Below, one piece after another: positions 1 to 9,588 of a DNA stretch of 64,000 bases (within the stretch, counting starts at the first letter, position 1; every line of letters begins with the position of its first letter). Location: assembly GCF_030864005.1 (NCBI RefSeq), contig NZ_CP132976.1:3782001-3846000 (forward strand), read 5' to 3'. This DNA comes from Achromobacter seleniivolatilans (GTDB lineage Bacteria; Pseudomonadota; Gammaproteobacteria; Burkholderiales; Burkholderiaceae_B). Under the pieces are notes generated by a model. The model did not search any database and had not been told where the DNA came from. It saw only the letters and a program-made list of their open reading frames with translations. The position numbers were made by a program, and so were the translations under genes.

Positions 1-2
1 CC

Positions 3-251
3 ATCCATGCGCTGGCCGCCGACTTCGGCTTGCGCGTTGTTACCAAACGTCTGACGCGCGACGACGTCTACATTGCAGACGAGGCCTTTTTCACCGGCAC
101 CGCTGCGGAAGTCACGCCCATCCGTGAGGTCGACAACCGCCAGATTGGCACTGGTGAGCGCGGCCCTGTCACCGAGAAGTTGCAGAAAGCGTTTTTTGAC
201 ATGGTGAATGGCCGCAACCCGAAGTACCATCACTGGCTAAGTAAAGTTTGA
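3..251 (+). CDS. ilvE: Branched-chain amino acid aminotransferase, C-terminal part
   Basis: The reading frame is open from the left edge of the window, so only the last 82 codons or so of this gene are present. The residues match the C-terminal end of class IV aminotransferases of the IlvE type, which use pyridoxal phosphate to interconvert leucine, isoleucine and valine with their 2-oxoacids in the cytoplasm. The stretch EAFFTGTAAEVTPIREVD is the characteristic small-domain segment that helps bind the cofactor phosphate and substrate carboxylate. The lysine that binds the cofactor lies outside the window. The next gene starts 77 bases after the stop on the same strand, so the two may be co-transcribed. 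Family assignment is firm; the exact substrate preference cannot be judged from this end. Confidence 0.9.
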   Translation: MHALAADFGLRVVTKRLTRDDVYIADEAFFTGTAAEVTPIREVDNRQIGTGERGPVTEKLQKAFFDMVNGRNPKYHHWLSKV

Positions 252-328
252 TTCGCGCGGACTCGTTCATAACGCGATCGCGCATTGCCCCAACCTGCCG
301 TTTATCGGTTCTTTTTTCAGGAATATCC

Positions 329-550
329 ATGACCGCTGCTGCCCCGGCCGCCGTCCCCCACGCTCACGAAGTTATCGAGGTCGGCGCCGAAGACCTGCCC
401 GTGTTCTGTCCCGGCCCCAAGGCGCCGCTCTGGAGCATGCATCCCCGCGTCTTCCTGGACGTGGCCCGCTCCGGCTCCGCCAGTTGCGCTTATTGTGGCG
501 CTGAATACCGCCTGAAGGCCGGCACCGTGCTGCACGGCCACGGGCACTAA
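329..550 (+). CDS. Small zinc-finger (zf-CHCC) domain protein
   Basis: This 73-residue protein carries a CHCC zinc-binding pattern: Cys27 in VFCPGP, His38 in SMHPRV, then the CAYC pair near residue 53. The fold is the one seen in the NDUFS6 subunit of mitochondrial complex I and in small bacterial relatives of unknown role. I chose the ATG at 329 because the protein from there has the usual family length and the upstream in-frame residues resemble no domain. It sits between ilvE and an NTF2-like gene on the same strand. Proteobacteria often carry this small protein next to ilvE. The function is unknown; a structural Zn or Fe-S related role is only a guess from the NDUFS6 similarity. Confidence 0.85.
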   Translation: MTAAAPAAVPHAHEVIEVGAEDLPVFCPGPKAPLWSMHPRVFLDVARSGSASCAYCGAEYRLKAGTVLHGHGH

Positions 551-588
551 GCTTCTCGCCGCATAACGTCTACCGTATTCCAGCAGCC

Positions 589-1011
589 ATGTTTGCCACA
601 CCCGAAGAAGCCGAGCACGCATTCTACGAAGCCCTTGAACAGGCGGACACCGTGCGCCTGATGCAGGTGTGGGCCGACGACGAAGAGGTCGTCTGCATCC
701 ACCCGGGAGGCCTGCGCATCGTCGGTCACTCGGCGGTGCACGAGTCCTGGCAACAGGTGCTGATCAACGGCCCGCTCCATGTTCGCCCGCTGCGCCCGCT
801 GGTCATGCTCAGCATGATGTGCGCAGTGCACGTGCTGGTGGAACAGGTGGCCGTGCGGACACGGGAAGGCACGCAGTTCGCAAACTGCTACGCAACCAAC
901 ATCTACCACAAGGGCCCTACCGGCTGGCGCATGGTCATGCACCATTCGTCACCGGCGCCCACGGAAGCGGGCGTGCTCGACTTGCACGACGTACCCGACA
1001 TGCTGCATTGA
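589..1011 (+). CDS. NTF2/SnoaL-like (DUF4440-type) protein
   Basis: This 140-residue protein has the layout of the NTF2-like cone fold: an N-terminal helical pair (TPEEAEHAFYEALEQAD), a tryptophan-acidic turn (QVWADDEEVVCIHP), and four C-terminal beta strands ending with GWRMVMHHSS. Stand-alone members of this family include ketosteroid-isomerase homologues and many proteins with no known ligand. No catalytic residues can be assigned from the sequence. It lies 38 bases after the zinc-finger gene and 17 bases before the YheT hydrolase gene, all on the plus strand, so an operon is likely. The ATG at 589 is the only sensible start. The fold is a good call; no function is offered. Confidence 0.8.
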   Translation: MFATPEEAEHAFYEALEQADTVRLMQVWADDEEVVCIHPGGLRIVGHSAVHESWQQVLINGPLHVRPLRPLVMLSMMCAVHVLVEQVAVRTREGTQFANCYATNIYHKGPTGWRMVMHHSSPAPTEAGVLDLHDVPDMLH

Positions 1012-1028
1012 ATCGGGTGGATCTTTAG

Positions 1029-2129
1029 TTGGCCGCTGCTCGTCTTGATACATCGCCCTGCCCCGTTCCCTCCTGGTTGCCCGGAGGCGATAGCCAGACG
1101 GTTTACGCGTCCCTGTTCGCGCAGTACCACCGGATCGCGTTCGTACGCGACCGGGTGGAAACGCCGGATACGGATTTCGTGGATTTCGACTGGACGGGCC
1201 CGGGACTTTTCCCGCACAAGGCTGCTGATGGCGGGTCCATCAGCGGACAAGGACCGGTTGCCAACGGCAAAACAGCCGCTGCGCGGTGGATGACCGATGC
1301 GGACTGGAAGTCGTTGCCGCATACGCCTGACACGCCCGCGCTGATCCTGTTCCATGGCCTGGAAGGCGGCAGCAACAGCCGGTATGCACAGTCTGTTGCG
1401 CACTATTTCCGCGCCCGCGGCTGGATAGTCGTGATTGCGCACTTCCGGGGCTGCTCGGGCGTGCCCAACCGGCTGGCACGCGCCTATTACTCTGGCGACT
1501 CGGCCGAAGTCGGCTTCCTGCTCGAGACCGTACGCAGCCGCATCCCCCACGCCCGCTGGCACGCCGTAGGCGTTTCGCTGGGCGGCAACGCGCTGCTCAA
1601 ATATCTGGGTGAACACCAGGAAGACACTGGCTGGCTGACCGCCTGCGCTGGGGTTTCTGTTCCGCTGGATCTGGTCGCTTGCGGCAAAACCTTATCCACC
1701 GGCATCTTCAACCGGCGCGTGTACTCGGCCCATTTTCTGAAGACGCTCAAGCACAAAGTGCTGGAAAAGGCGCATCGCTTTCCCGGCTCCATCGACGTGA
1801 TGCGCATTGCGCACGCGCATGATTTGCGCGAATTCGACGACACCTACACCGCGCCCATGCACGGTTTCCGCAATGCACTGGATTACTGGACGCGTGCGTC
1901 CAGCAAGCCTTGGCTGCCGAAAATCTCGGTGCCGACGCTGGTGCTCAACGCGCGCAACGACCCGTTCATCCCGGCAAGCTCGTTGCCCAAACCCCAAGAT
2001 TGCGCACCTGGCATCCTGTTGCATCAGCCCAGTGATGGGGGGCATGCCGGTTTTCCCACGGGCGCTTTCCCGGCGCACCTGAACTGGCTGCCGCAGCGGC
2101 TGGGACGCTTCTTCGAAACAGGCTTGTAG
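1029..2129 (+). CDS. YheT-family alpha/beta hydrolase
   Basis: This 366-residue protein belongs to the YheT/EMB8 group of alpha/beta hydrolases. It has the family's N-terminal signature (LPGGDSQTVYASL), the oxyanion-hole segment LFHGLEGGSNS, the nucleophile elbow GVSLGGN with the catalytic serine, an Asp in NARNDPFIP, and a His in DGGHAGFP that completes the triad. No signal peptide is visible, so it should be cytoplasmic. Homologues are described as carboxylesterases of uncertain natural substrate. The start is placed at the TTG at 1029, 17 bases after the preceding stop; an ATG at 1045 lies in another frame, so TTG looks real but is not certain. The gene is convergent with the BepA-like protease gene 43 bases away. 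Confidence 0.88.
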   Translation: MAAARLDTSPCPVPSWLPGGDSQTVYASLFAQYHRIAFVRDRVETPDTDFVDFDWTGPGLFPHKAADGGSISGQGPVANGKTAAARWMTDADWKSLPHTPDTPALILFHGLEGGSNSRYAQSVAHYFRARGWIVVIAHFRGCSGVPNRLARAYYSGDSAEVGFLLETVRSRIPHARWHAVGVSLGGNALLKYLGEHQEDTGWLTACAGVSVPLDLVACGKTLSTGIFNRRVYSAHFLKTLKHKVLEKAHRFPGSIDVMRIAHAHDLREFDDTYTAPMHGFRNALDYWTRASSKPWLPKISVPTLVLNARNDPFIPASSLPKPQDCAPGILLHQPSDGGHAGFPTGAFPAHLNWLPQRLGRFFETGL

Positions 2130-2172
2130 GTTGCTGGGGGCGATGCGCCCCCAGACCCGCCGCTTCAGGGCG

Positions 2173-3696
2173 TCAGCCCGACTTGAAGCGCTCGAGCAGT
2201 TGACGTTCTTCCGCCAGCTTGTCCTTCACTTCCTTGATCTGCACATCGATCTGCGATTGCTCGTAGAAATCGGTAGACAAGCCGCGCGCCTGCTGCAACT
2301 GCGATTCCGCTGCCGCGAATGCGCCGGTCATGACGTAGTAGCGCGCCAGATCCCGCCGGGCCTGCACCGGCTTGCCGTTGCGCTCTTCGCTTTGCGCCAG
2401 CATCTGGTACAGGCTGGGCTCGTCACCGCCCCACTGCTTGATCTTGGCGCGAAGATAGTCTTGCGCCTCGGCATGACGGCCAATGGCTTGCAACGCCTGC
2501 GCATAGGCTATGCCCAGCGCCCGCTGCTCCGGCCAGCGTTTGGTCGCAGCCTGGGCCAGTTCCAGCGCGCGGGGATAGTCCTTGCGGGCCAACGCGATGT
2601 CCACGCTCAGCTTGGCCAACTGGGCAGAGCTGCGGCCGTTGGCAGAGGCCAGATTCCACAGGCGGTCTGCCTCGGTCAGATTGTTGCGCTGGAATGCCTG
2701 CAATGCCAGGCCGTAATAGGCAGCGGACTGACGCACACCCGATAGGGCCTGGGCCTCGTCCTGCAATTGCTGCCCTGCCGACCGCAGGCTGACGGCGTCG
2801 CGCCCCTGCACCACCCGCATCTTGGCGCGCACGTACCAAAAGTCATCGCTATCCACGTGGCGGGACGGCGGCAAGGACCGCACGCGGTTCTGCACATCTG
2901 ACATCCGCTCGATCGACAACGGGTGGGTGCTGGCCCAGGAGCCGCCCCCTGCCCCTTCGTTCAAGCGCGACGCATTCATCAGCCGAGAAAACATCTGCGA
3001 CATGCCTTCGGCGTCGTATCCCGCTTTGGTCAGCATCTGAAAACCGGCGCGGTCGGCCTCACGTTCCGCATCGCGGGAAAATCCCAGCTGGCGGTTGATG
3101 GCTGCGGCCTGTCCGAATGCCGCAACACCCATCGCCAGGTTGCCGCCACCGCCAGCCAACGCCGCGAGCAGCGCGCCAGCCAGGCTGGCCAGCATCAACA
3201 TGCCATTTTGGCTTTGCTGGGTCATGCCACGCGCGATGTGACGCTGCACCACGTGGCCGATTTCGTGCGCCAGCACGGCGGCCAGCTCGGATTCGCTGCC
3301 GGACGACACGATCAGGCCGGTATTGACGCCGATAAACCCGCCGGGCATGGCAAAAGCGTTGATTTCAGGATCACGCACGCCGAACATTTCCACCTCAGGC
3401 ACGGCGCCGGGCGCAAAGGCCGCCAGCTTGCGGCCCATGGTGGTCAGGTATTGACTGAGTTCAGGGTCGTCGACATAGGTCGGATCGCGCCGGCCCTGCG
3501 ACATGATGGCTTGGCCCAAGCTGCGTTCCAGCATGGGCGACAGCTCGGCGGCAGAGGTTGCGCCCATCGAAGGCAACCCGACGGGTTGCGCCCACGCAGC
3601 TGCGGGAATAGTAGGGGCGATCAGCGTGGCGCAAAGGCCGAAGATCGTGCTCTGTTTCGCAATCGAGCAAATGGATGGCATTTTCCAGCGGTTCAT
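2173..3696 (-). CDS. bepA: Periplasmic M48 metalloprotease with TPR repeats (BepA/YfgC-like)
   Basis: This 507-residue exported protein starts with a signal peptide that would be cut after AWA near residue 36. It has the zinc protease motif H144-E-I-G-H148 and a later glutamate ligand in the EREADRAG segment. Residues from about 270 to the end form TPR helices (repeats of the LEL.QAA type), giving the protease-plus-TPR layout of BepA. BepA acts in the periplasm as a chaperone and protease for outer-membrane proteins such as LptD. The gene stands alone, convergent with the hydrolase gene and divergent from galU with a 57-base gap. The start at 3696 lacks a clear ribosome binding site, and an internal Met at residue 6 is an alternative. 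Confidence 0.9.
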   Translation of the reverse strand: MNRWKMPSICSIAKQSTIFGLCATLIAPTIPAAAWAQPVGLPSMGATSAAELSPMLERSLGQAIMSQGRRDPTYVDDPELSQYLTTMGRKLAAFAPGAVPEVEMFGVRDPEINAFAMPGGFIGVNTGLIVSSGSESELAAVLAHEIGHVVQRHIARGMTQQSQNGMLMLASLAGALLAALAGGGGNLAMGVAAFGQAAAINRQLGFSRDAEREADRAGFQMLTKAGYDAEGMSQMFSRLMNASRLNEGAGGGSWASTHPLSIERMSDVQNRVRSLPPSRHVDSDDFWYVRAKMRVVQGRDAVSLRSAGQQLQDEAQALSGVRQSAAYYGLALQAFQRNNLTEADRLWNLASANGRSSAQLAKLSVDIALARKDYPRALELAQAATKRWPEQRALGIAYAQALQAIGRHAEAQDYLRAKIKQWGGDEPSLYQMLAQSEERNGKPVQARRDLARYYVMTGAFAAAESQLQQARGLSTDFYEQSQIDVQIKEVKDKLAEERQLLERFKSG

Positions 3697-3753
3697 AAGC
3701 CTATGATAGCGATGAGCTTAAAATGTTTCATCGATACTCCCAAAGAGGTCTCA

Positions 3754-4605
3754 ATGCGTCCCGTCCGTAAAGCTGTTTTTCCCGTCGCAGGCATGGGGAC
3801 TCGCTTCCTGCCCGCCACCAAGGCGATGCCCAAGGAAATGCTGCCGGTGGTCGACAAGCCATTGATTCAGTACGCCGTGGAAGAAGCGGTTGCCGCCGGC
3901 ATCACCGACCTTATTTTTGTGACCGGACGCAACAAGCGCGCAATCGAAGACCACTTCGATTCCGCGCCCGAGCTGGAATCCGACCTGGAAAGCAAAGGTA
4001 AGCACGAGCTGCTGGCAATGGTGCGAGGCATTCTACCTGCGCATGTGAATTGCCTCTACATCCGTCAGTCGGCCCCGCTGGGCCTGGGCCACGCCGTGTT
4101 GTCGGCCGCCCCAGCCGTAGGCGATGAGCCTTTCGCCGTGCTGCTTGCCGATGACCTGATCGACGCCGACACACCCTGCCTCAAGCAACTGGTGGATATT
4201 GCCGTTGCCCAGAACGCAAGCGTACTGGGCGTGCAGGACGTGCCGCGCGCAGACACCCGCAAATACGGGATAGTCGCTACCCGCCAGGGTGAAGCCCGCG
4301 CGGATGGCCGCACGGAACGCGTCACGCATATTGTTGAAAAACCTGAACCGGATGCCGCACCCTCGACCCTGGCGGTCGTGGGCCGGTACGTGCTTGAGGC
4401 TGCTATTTTTGACCACCTGCGATCCACCAAGATGGGCGCGGGCAATGAAATCCAGCTGACCGACGGCATCGCATCATTGATGCGCGAACGCGCCGTGTTT
4501 GCGCATCGCTTTGACGGCGTGCGCTACGACTGCGGCAATAAGGCGGGCATGTTCCAGGCCACGGTGGCCCTGGGCAAGAAATATCACGGCCTGCTGCCTG
4601 AATAA
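3754..4605 (+). CDS. galU: UTP-glucose-1-phosphate uridylyltransferase
   Basis: This 283-residue cytoplasmic enzyme makes UDP-glucose from UTP and glucose 1-phosphate. It feeds lipopolysaccharide, capsule and glycan synthesis. The nucleotide-binding loop is clear ([20 protein letters not shown]), as are the family segments [13 protein letters not shown], a GLGHAVLSA stretch, and LADDLID, which supplies the metal-binding aspartate. The length is normal for bacterial GalU. The frame stays open far upstream, opposite bepA, but the ATG at 3754 follows an AGAGG ribosome binding site and gives the conserved N-terminus [13 protein letters not shown], so it is preferred. The gene stands alone, divergent from bepA and convergent with the CtaG-like gene. 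Confidence 0.96.
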   Translation: MRPVRKAVFPVAGMGTRFLPATKAMPKEMLPVVDKPLIQYAVEEAVAAGITDLIFVTGRNKRAIEDHFDSAPELESDLESKGKHELLAMVRGILPAHVNCLYIRQSAPLGLGHAVLSAAPAVGDEPFAVLLADDLIDADTPCLKQLVDIAVAQNASVLGVQDVPRADTRKYGIVATRQGEARADGRTERVTHIVEKPEPDAAPSTLAVVGRYVLEAAIFDHLRSTKMGAGNEIQLTDGIASLMRERAVFAHRFDGVRYDCGNKAGMFQATVALGKKYHGLLPE

Positions 4606-4614
4606 GGCCGGCCT

Positions 4615-4642
4615 GGCCGCGCTGCCACCGGCAGGCGCGGCC
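4615..4642. terminator. GC-rich hairpin between convergent genes
   Basis: The arms GGCCGCGCTGCC (4615-4626) and GGCAGGCGCGGCC (4630-4642) pair with a single one-base bulge around a three-base loop. The hairpin lies in the 45-base gap between the ends of galU and the convergent CtaG-like gene. There is no T-run on either side, so it may slow polymerase or protect 3' ends rather than act as a classical terminator. Confidence 0.4.
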
Positions 4643-4650
4643 GCAAGCAT

Positions 4651-5523
4651 TTAGGCGGATAGCGCCGCGCGGGCCTTGGCTCGCGCGCGAGCATCGCGGT
4701 CCGCCTTGCGCAAGCGCCCCTTACCCGACAGGCGCATCAGCGTTCCCAGCGCCACCATCAAACCAATCACTTCAACCAGCGCAGCCGGTATCCACATGGT
4801 CAGCCCGCCAATCGTCTGATCCGTCTGGGCCGACATGGCAATCGCACGGCCGCACAGTTCGAACAAGGGATAGATATCGCTTTCAGTAAAAGCGATGACC
4901 GCGCCCGCCACCATCTGCGGCAGCATCGTCAGTACAGGGGAAATGACCCGGCCACCCGGCGTCATCGCTGCGGGAGGCGCGGGGCGGCGGTCCAGGATCA
5001 GGTTCCAGTACATGAAACCGCTGATCACCACCGACCAGTTCATCAGCCGGTACAGCCGCCAATCCAACATGGAATAGAACTGCACCGACGGAATCAGCCA
5101 GACAAGCACCAGGAAGACGAACAGCGTCGGTACGAATATTTTGTTCGTCAACACAGCGACCGTAGCGCGGCCCGAGCCGGTGCGCAGAAAATCACGCAGC
5201 CGCACGCGCCACGACATAGGCAGACCGGCGCGCATGACTTGCCCCGGGAAAGCGGCCATGACCAGCAGCGGCCCCAGATGATGCAAGACCAAGTGCTGGA
5301 TGCGGTGGATGAAGAACATGCGCTCGGCGTAGTAATCCAGCCGCGTGTGCATCGATAAATACAGCAGCACCAGCCCTGTCCAGAACAGAATGCGGCGCGC
5401 GATAGTCACATGGTGTACTCGCTGGCCGCGCACGAACAGCACGATCGCCACCACAAAGGAAGCAACCAGCGTGGGAGAGAACTCCCAGGGTACGAGCCAT
5501 TCAAGACTATCCATACGGTCCAT
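4651..5523 (-). CDS. CtaG/caa3-type cytochrome c oxidase assembly membrane protein
   Basis: This 290-residue protein has about seven hydrophobic segments. It shows the pattern of the caa3 CtaG family (PF09678): an early His-rich loop after the second helix (FFIHRIQHLVLHHLGPLL), a YWNLI segment and a long final loop. The family is needed for building copper-containing cytochrome oxidases in Bacillus and is widespread in proteobacteria; the conserved histidines are presumed metal ligands. It is unrelated to Cox11, which is also called CtaG. The tail is rich in Arg, Lys and Ala and should be cytoplasmic. A second Met at residue 4 is an alternative start. No oxidase genes of the heme-copper type are nearby, so its partner is elsewhere. 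Confidence 0.82.
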   Translation of the reverse strand: MDRMDSLEWLVPWEFSPTLVASFVVAIVLFVRGQRVHHVTIARRILFWTGLVLLYLSMHTRLDYYAERMFFIHRIQHLVLHHLGPLLVMAAFPGQVMRAGLPMSWRVRLRDFLRTGSGRATVAVLTNKIFVPTLFVFLVLVWLIPSVQFYSMLDWRLYRLMNWSVVISGFMYWNLILDRRPAPPAAMTPGGRVISPVLTMLPQMVAGAVIAFTESDIYPLFELCGRAIAMSAQTDQTIGGLTMWIPAALVEVIGLMVALGTLMRLSGKGRLRKADRDARARAKARAALSA

Positions 5524-5623
5524 CCGATAAACGCCGGGGGTAGACGAGGACCGGCGCTATGCGCCGATACCCGCCGATTGTAGTAGACCCCGGCTTCCGG
5601 TGGCCCCGCAGCCGCTACAACCC

Positions 5624-6727
5624 TTAGAAGCGGTGCGAGATGCCCATCCCGACACGCGTGGTGTGGGAATTGGCAGGGTCAAACTGGTTGTCCAGCGTGT
5701 AATTCGACGCGTAGCCGGCAAAGCCATAGAGCGTCGTGCGCGGGGACAGACCATAGGTATAACCCAAGGTCACAACCTGCGCATTGCGCGCCGTCATACC
5801 GTTGTCCCACTGCCAGTCCGGACGCGCCAGCGACCATTGCAGCATCACGGTTCCCGGCCCCATGGGAGCGCTGACGCCCACCAGCCAGGCATTGACCGTG
5901 CCGCCACGGGCGAAGGCCGATGGCCCCAGACCCAGGCCCAGATCATCAGGGTCGCCCCCGTCCAGCCCGGCGTAGCCGTTGCTTTGACGCGACCAGGCCA
6001 GCGATAGCTTGAGCACCTCGAAGTCATAGGAAGCGCCCAGCTGAATCGCTTTGGGACGGCCTTGGACACCATCAGGCGCATCGGCCAGCCGCAGCTGATC
6101 CCAGGTCGCCACCGCCAGCAAGGGGCCGCTTTCATATTTCAGCCCCAAGCTCACCGCCCGGTTGTTCTGGTTGGTGCGGAACTGGTTGCGGTCATCAGCA
6201 TCGAAGGAATAACCCGCCGCCGCCTGAAATCCATTCCACGTCGGCGAGTAGTAGTTGACGGTGTTGCTGAACTGATAGTTGTCGGACGCCTTGAAGGTGG
6301 CGCCCATGCCCATGTCCTTCCAGGACGCGATTTCCAGTTCGTTGCCGTAGGTCTTGCCCACGGTGTATTGGCGGCCCAAGCGCAGGTCGCCATAATTACC
6401 GTGGCTCAGGCCGACCCAGGCGCCGTAATTGAACAGACGATTATCTTCAGCGGTCTTGCCGCTGGAAGCATCAAACCCGCTTTCCAACTGAAAGCGCGTA
6501 CGCCAGCCGCCGCCCAGATCCTCGGCGCCTTGCAGCCCCCAAAGAGAATCCGTCAGGCCCCCGTCAAGCAAACCGCTATGGCTGCCCTGTCCGGACACGT
6601 TTGTCACGGCGACACCCACATCCACCACGCCGTACAGCTGTACACCGAAGCCGTCATCAGCCGCCAATACCGCGCCCGGCAGGCCCAACGCGCTGCCCAA
6701 CAGACCGGCACAAAATGCAAATCTCAT
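5624..6727 (-). CDS. Outer-membrane general porin (Porin_4 type)
   Basis: This 367-residue protein has a signal peptide (cleavage after VLAA, about residue 22) and then GVQLYGVVDVGV, the usual first strand of betaproteobacterial trimeric porins. It continues with alternating short strands and Gly/Asp-rich turns and ends in Phe (GISHRF), the terminal aromatic recognised by the BAM machinery. The segments RFQLESGFD, FNYGAWVGL and LRLGRQYT are typical of the family. The start is set at the ATG at 6727, with GGAG seven bases upstream; the in-frame extension beyond it is not signal-like. It lies 53 bases downstream of mgtA on the same strand, so read-through from mgtA is possible. Confidence 0.92.
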   Translation of the reverse strand: MRFAFCAGLLGSALGLPGAVLAADDGFGVQLYGVVDVGVAVTNVSGQGSHSGLLDGGLTDSLWGLQGAEDLGGGWRTRFQLESGFDASSGKTAEDNRLFNYGAWVGLSHGNYGDLRLGRQYTVGKTYGNELEIASWKDMGMGATFKASDNYQFSNTVNYYSPTWNGFQAAAGYSFDADDRNQFRTNQNNRAVSLGLKYESGPLLAVATWDQLRLADAPDGVQGRPKAIQLGASYDFEVLKLSLAWSRQSNGYAGLDGGDPDDLGLGLGPSAFARGGTVNAWLVGVSAPMGPGTVMLQWSLARPDWQWDNGMTARNAQVVTLGYTYGLSPRTTLYGFAGYASNYTLDNQFDPANSHTTRVGMGISHRF

Positions 6728-6744
6728 ATTGTTCTCCCACAATG

Positions 6745-6767
6745 GCGGCGGGCTGATCGCCCGCCGC
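6745..6767 (-). other. Hairpin in the mgtA-porin intergenic gap
   Basis: A perfect 9-bp stem, GCGGCGGGC with GCCCGCCGC, closes a five-base loop in the 53 bases between the mgtA stop and the porin start. No T-run follows, so it is more likely an mRNA-processing or stability element that uncouples porin from mgtA expression than a terminator. Confidence 0.4.
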
Positions 6768-6780
6768 TCAGTGCATAGAC

Positions 6781-9588
6781 CTATTGCCAGCCGTAGCGGC
6801 GTACCCAGATACCCTTGAGCAGCTGCGTCAGGACGCAGTAGCTCAACAAAATACCTACCAGCCAGGGGAAGTAGCTCCACGGCAAGGCTTGCAGGTGGAA
6901 GTACTCAGCGAGAGGCGAGAACGGCAGAACCAGACCCGCCACCACAACCATCAGGGTCATGACCATCAACGGCCATGCCGCGCGGCTTTGCAAGAAAGGA
7001 ATACGGCGCGTGCGGATCATATGCACGATCAAGGTCTGCGACAACAAGCCCTCGACGAACCAGCCGGACTGGAACAACGTCTGGTGTTCGGGAGCGTTAG
7101 CCTGGAAGACGTACCACATGAGCGCGTACGTCGCGATGTCGAATATAGAACTGATCGGACCAAAGAAAACCATGAATCGGCCCAGACCTTCCGGGTCCCA
7201 TTGCTGCGGCTTTTTCAGGAGGTCTTCGTCAACATTGTCAAACGGAATTGCCGTTTGCGAAATGTCGTACATCAAATTCTGCAGCAGCAGATGGATAGGC
7301 AACATCGGCAGGAAGGGCAGGAAAGCGCTGGCAACCAACACCGAGAAGACGTTGCCGAAGTTCGAGCTGGCCGTCATCTTCAAGTACTTAAGCATATTGC
7401 AGAAGGTCTTGCGGCCTTCGATTACGCCTTCTTCCAGCACCATCAGGCTCTTTTCCAGCAGGATGATATCGGCAGCCTCCTTCGAAATGTCCACTGCGGA
7501 ATCCACCGAAATTCCCACATCGGCAGCCCGCAAGGCGGGGGCGTCGTTGATGCCGTCCCCCATGAATCCCACCGTATTACCTTGTGCACGCAAGCTGCGC
7601 ACAATGCGCTCCTTGTGAGCCGGGGTCAGCCGCGCGAATACGTTGGCTTCGCGCACGGCAATGGCCAATTGGGCATCGTCCATCGCTTCGATCTCGGCGC
7701 CCAGGTAAACCTTGCGCACGTCGAAGTCCACTTCGCGGCAGACCTTTTGCGTCACCAATTCCACGTCGCCCGTCAACACCTTGACTTCGATACCCGACGC
7801 TTTCAGGGCCGCCAGCGCAGGGCCGGTGGATTCCTTCGGAGGATCCAGGAACGCGATGTAACCCACCAACACCAGGTCGGATTCATCCGCTACGCCATAG
7901 GTCTCTTGCGTGGGCGGCATTTCCTTGACACCCACTGCGATGACACGCAAGCCATCCCGGTTCAATTCCGCCGTGACTCGGCGAATGTCGGCCCGCCGTG
8001 CATCGGTCAACAAATGCACCTCGCTGCCCACACGCAAACGCGTGCATGCAGACAACATTTCTTCGAGCGCGCCCTTGCAAATCAGTTCATGGTGATCGCG
8101 GCCATTCTCGGTTTCATTCACCACCACCGACATACGGCGACGCGAAAAATCGAAAGGAATCTCGTCGACCTTGCGGTACTTCGAGGCCAGGTCAAGACTG
8201 CGCTCGATTTCGGCGTGTTGCAACACCGCGACGTCCAGCAGGTTCTTCAACCCTGTCTGGTAATAGCTATTCAGGTAAGCATAGGCCAGCACATCATCGC
8301 TGCTTGTGCCGTAGACGTCAGTGTGACGCTCCAGCACGATTCGATCCTGCGTCAGCGTGCCCGTTTTATCCGTGCAGAGCACATTCATGGCGCCCAGGTT
8401 CTGGATGGCATCCAGACGCTTGACGACCACTTTTCGCTGCGACATGCGCAAAGCACCCTTGGCAAGCGTCGCTGTGACGATCATGGGCAGCATTTCGGGG
8501 GTCAGGCCAACAGCGACGGCGAGCGCGAACAGCAACGCCTCCAGCCAATCGCCTTTGGTGAGACCGTTGATCAGCATGACGACCGGTGCCATGACCAGCA
8601 TAAAGCGGATCAGAATCCAGCTCACGCGATTAATGCCGGTCTGGAATTGCGTAGGAGCGCGCGTGCTTTGCGTGACACGGCCCGCCAATTGCCCGAAATA
8701 CGTGTTTGCGCCGGTCGCCACCACCAGGGCGCTGCCGGAACCGCTGACCACGTTGGTTCCCATGAACGCCATGTTCTCCAATTCCAGTGCGTTCTCGGTT
8801 TCGACGTGTTGGATGGCGAACTTTTCAACCGGCAAGGATTCGCCAGTCAGCGCAGCTTGCGCGACGAACAGATCCTTGGCATTCAAAATGCGGCAGTCGG
8901 CGGGAATCATGTCGCCGGCGGACAGCAGGACGACGTCCCCAGGCACCAGTTTCGCCAAAGGCACTTCCAGCTGATGCGACCCCGAATCATGCAGGGGTTT
9001 GCCCAAGACTCGCCGGCCATCGCCCGCAACAGGCGCCTGCGCATCGCTGCGCAACACGGTGGCCGTGTTTTGCACCATGGCCTTCAGCGCCTCGGCGGCC
9101 CGGTTTGAACGCAGCTCTTGCACAAAGCGCAGCACGGTGGAAATCACGACCATGGACCCGATGATCACAACCGCCGTCCAGGACTGCTCGTCCGGCTCGG
9201 CCATATGCACATCGGTCAGCCATGACAGGGACGCCAGAACCGTGAGCAACAGGTTGAAGGGATTGCGGTACGACATCCACAGGTGCAAATACCAGGACAG
9301 CGGCTTTTCGTGATCCACCTCGTTGGCGCCGTGGCGCTCACGGGAAGCTTCGGCCTGGGATTGGGACAACCCGCCCCGGCCGCTGCCGAAGCGTGCGAAC
9401 AAGGCATCCAGCCCCATACGCGACGTGTCCAGCATGCGGCGGTTGGCGCGGCGCGATGCATCAGTAGCGGCGGCCGAAGATGCGGCAGCGCCGTCGCCTT
9501 GTTCCAGAATGGGGGAGCGGCGGAAGTGGCGTCCCGAACGCCGCAGTCCCGCCGCGGACGAGAAGAATGATTTCAGAAAGGTAAACAT
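6781..9588 (-). CDS. mgtA: Magnesium-importing P-type ATPase
   Basis: This 935-residue inner-membrane pump belongs to the P-type IIIB (MgtA/MgtB) group, which imports Mg2+ driven by ATP. The phosphorylation motif DKTGTLT starts at Asp407. The actuator TGES lies at 248-251, the membrane segment GLTPEMLP at 361-368, and the hinge GDGINDAPAL further on. The final hydrophobic block starts near 'SNFGNVFSVL'. Residues 1-55 are a basic, low-complexity cytoplasmic tail. An SD (GGAG) lies inside a small inverted repeat, CGGAGCACTCCG, directly before the ATG, so translation could be masked. A 338-base leader and a proline-rich leader peptide lie upstream, strongly suggesting Mg2+ or translation-dependent control. 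Confidence 0.96.
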   Translation of the reverse strand: MFTFLKSFFSSAAGLRRSGRHFRRSPILEQGDGAAASSAAATDASRRANRRMLDTSRMGLDALFARFGSGRGGLSQSQAEASRERHGANEVDHEKPLSWYLHLWMSYRNPFNLLLTVLASLSWLTDVHMAEPDEQSWTAVVIIGSMVVISTVLRFVQELRSNRAAEALKAMVQNTATVLRSDAQAPVAGDGRRVLGKPLHDSGSHQLEVPLAKLVPGDVVLLSAGDMIPADCRILNAKDLFVAQAALTGESLPVEKFAIQHVETENALELENMAFMGTNVVSGSGSALVVATGANTYFGQLAGRVTQSTRAPTQFQTGINRVSWILIRFMLVMAPVVMLINGLTKGDWLEALLFALAVAVGLTPEMLPMIVTATLAKGALRMSQRKVVVKRLDAIQNLGAMNVLCTDKTGTLTQDRIVLERHTDVYGTSSDDVLAYAYLNSYYQTGLKNLLDVAVLQHAEIERSLDLASKYRKVDEIPFDFSRRRMSVVVNETENGRDHHELICKGALEEMLSACTRLRVGSEVHLLTDARRADIRRVTAELNRDGLRVIAVGVKEMPPTQETYGVADESDLVLVGYIAFLDPPKESTGPALAALKASGIEVKVLTGDVELVTQKVCREVDFDVRKVYLGAEIEAMDDAQLAIAVREANVFARLTPAHKERIVRSLRAQGNTVGFMGDGINDAPALRAADVGISVDSAVDISKEAADIILLEKSLMVLEEGVIEGRKTFCNMLKYLKMTASSNFGNVFSVLVASAFLPFLPMLPIHLLLQNLMYDISQTAIPFDNVDEDLLKKPQQWDPEGLGRFMVFFGPISSIFDIATYALMWYVFQANAPEHQTLFQSGWFVEGLLSQTLIVHMIRTRRIPFLQSRAAWPLMVMTLMVVVAGLVLPFSPLAEYFHLQALPWSYFPWLVGILLSYCVLTQLLKGIWVRRYGWQ

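Noticed and set aside
2923..3753. Long open frame in phase with galU extending upstream, opposite the protease gene.
   Set aside because: It is an antisense shadow of a GC-rich gene. The galU SD and conserved N-terminus mark the true start at 3754.
6784..9108. A 774-codon open frame antisense to mgtA.
   Set aside because: The residue pattern (His/Arg/Gln-rich, no domains) is that of the complement of a coding GC-rich gene; mgtA is unmistakable on the other strand.
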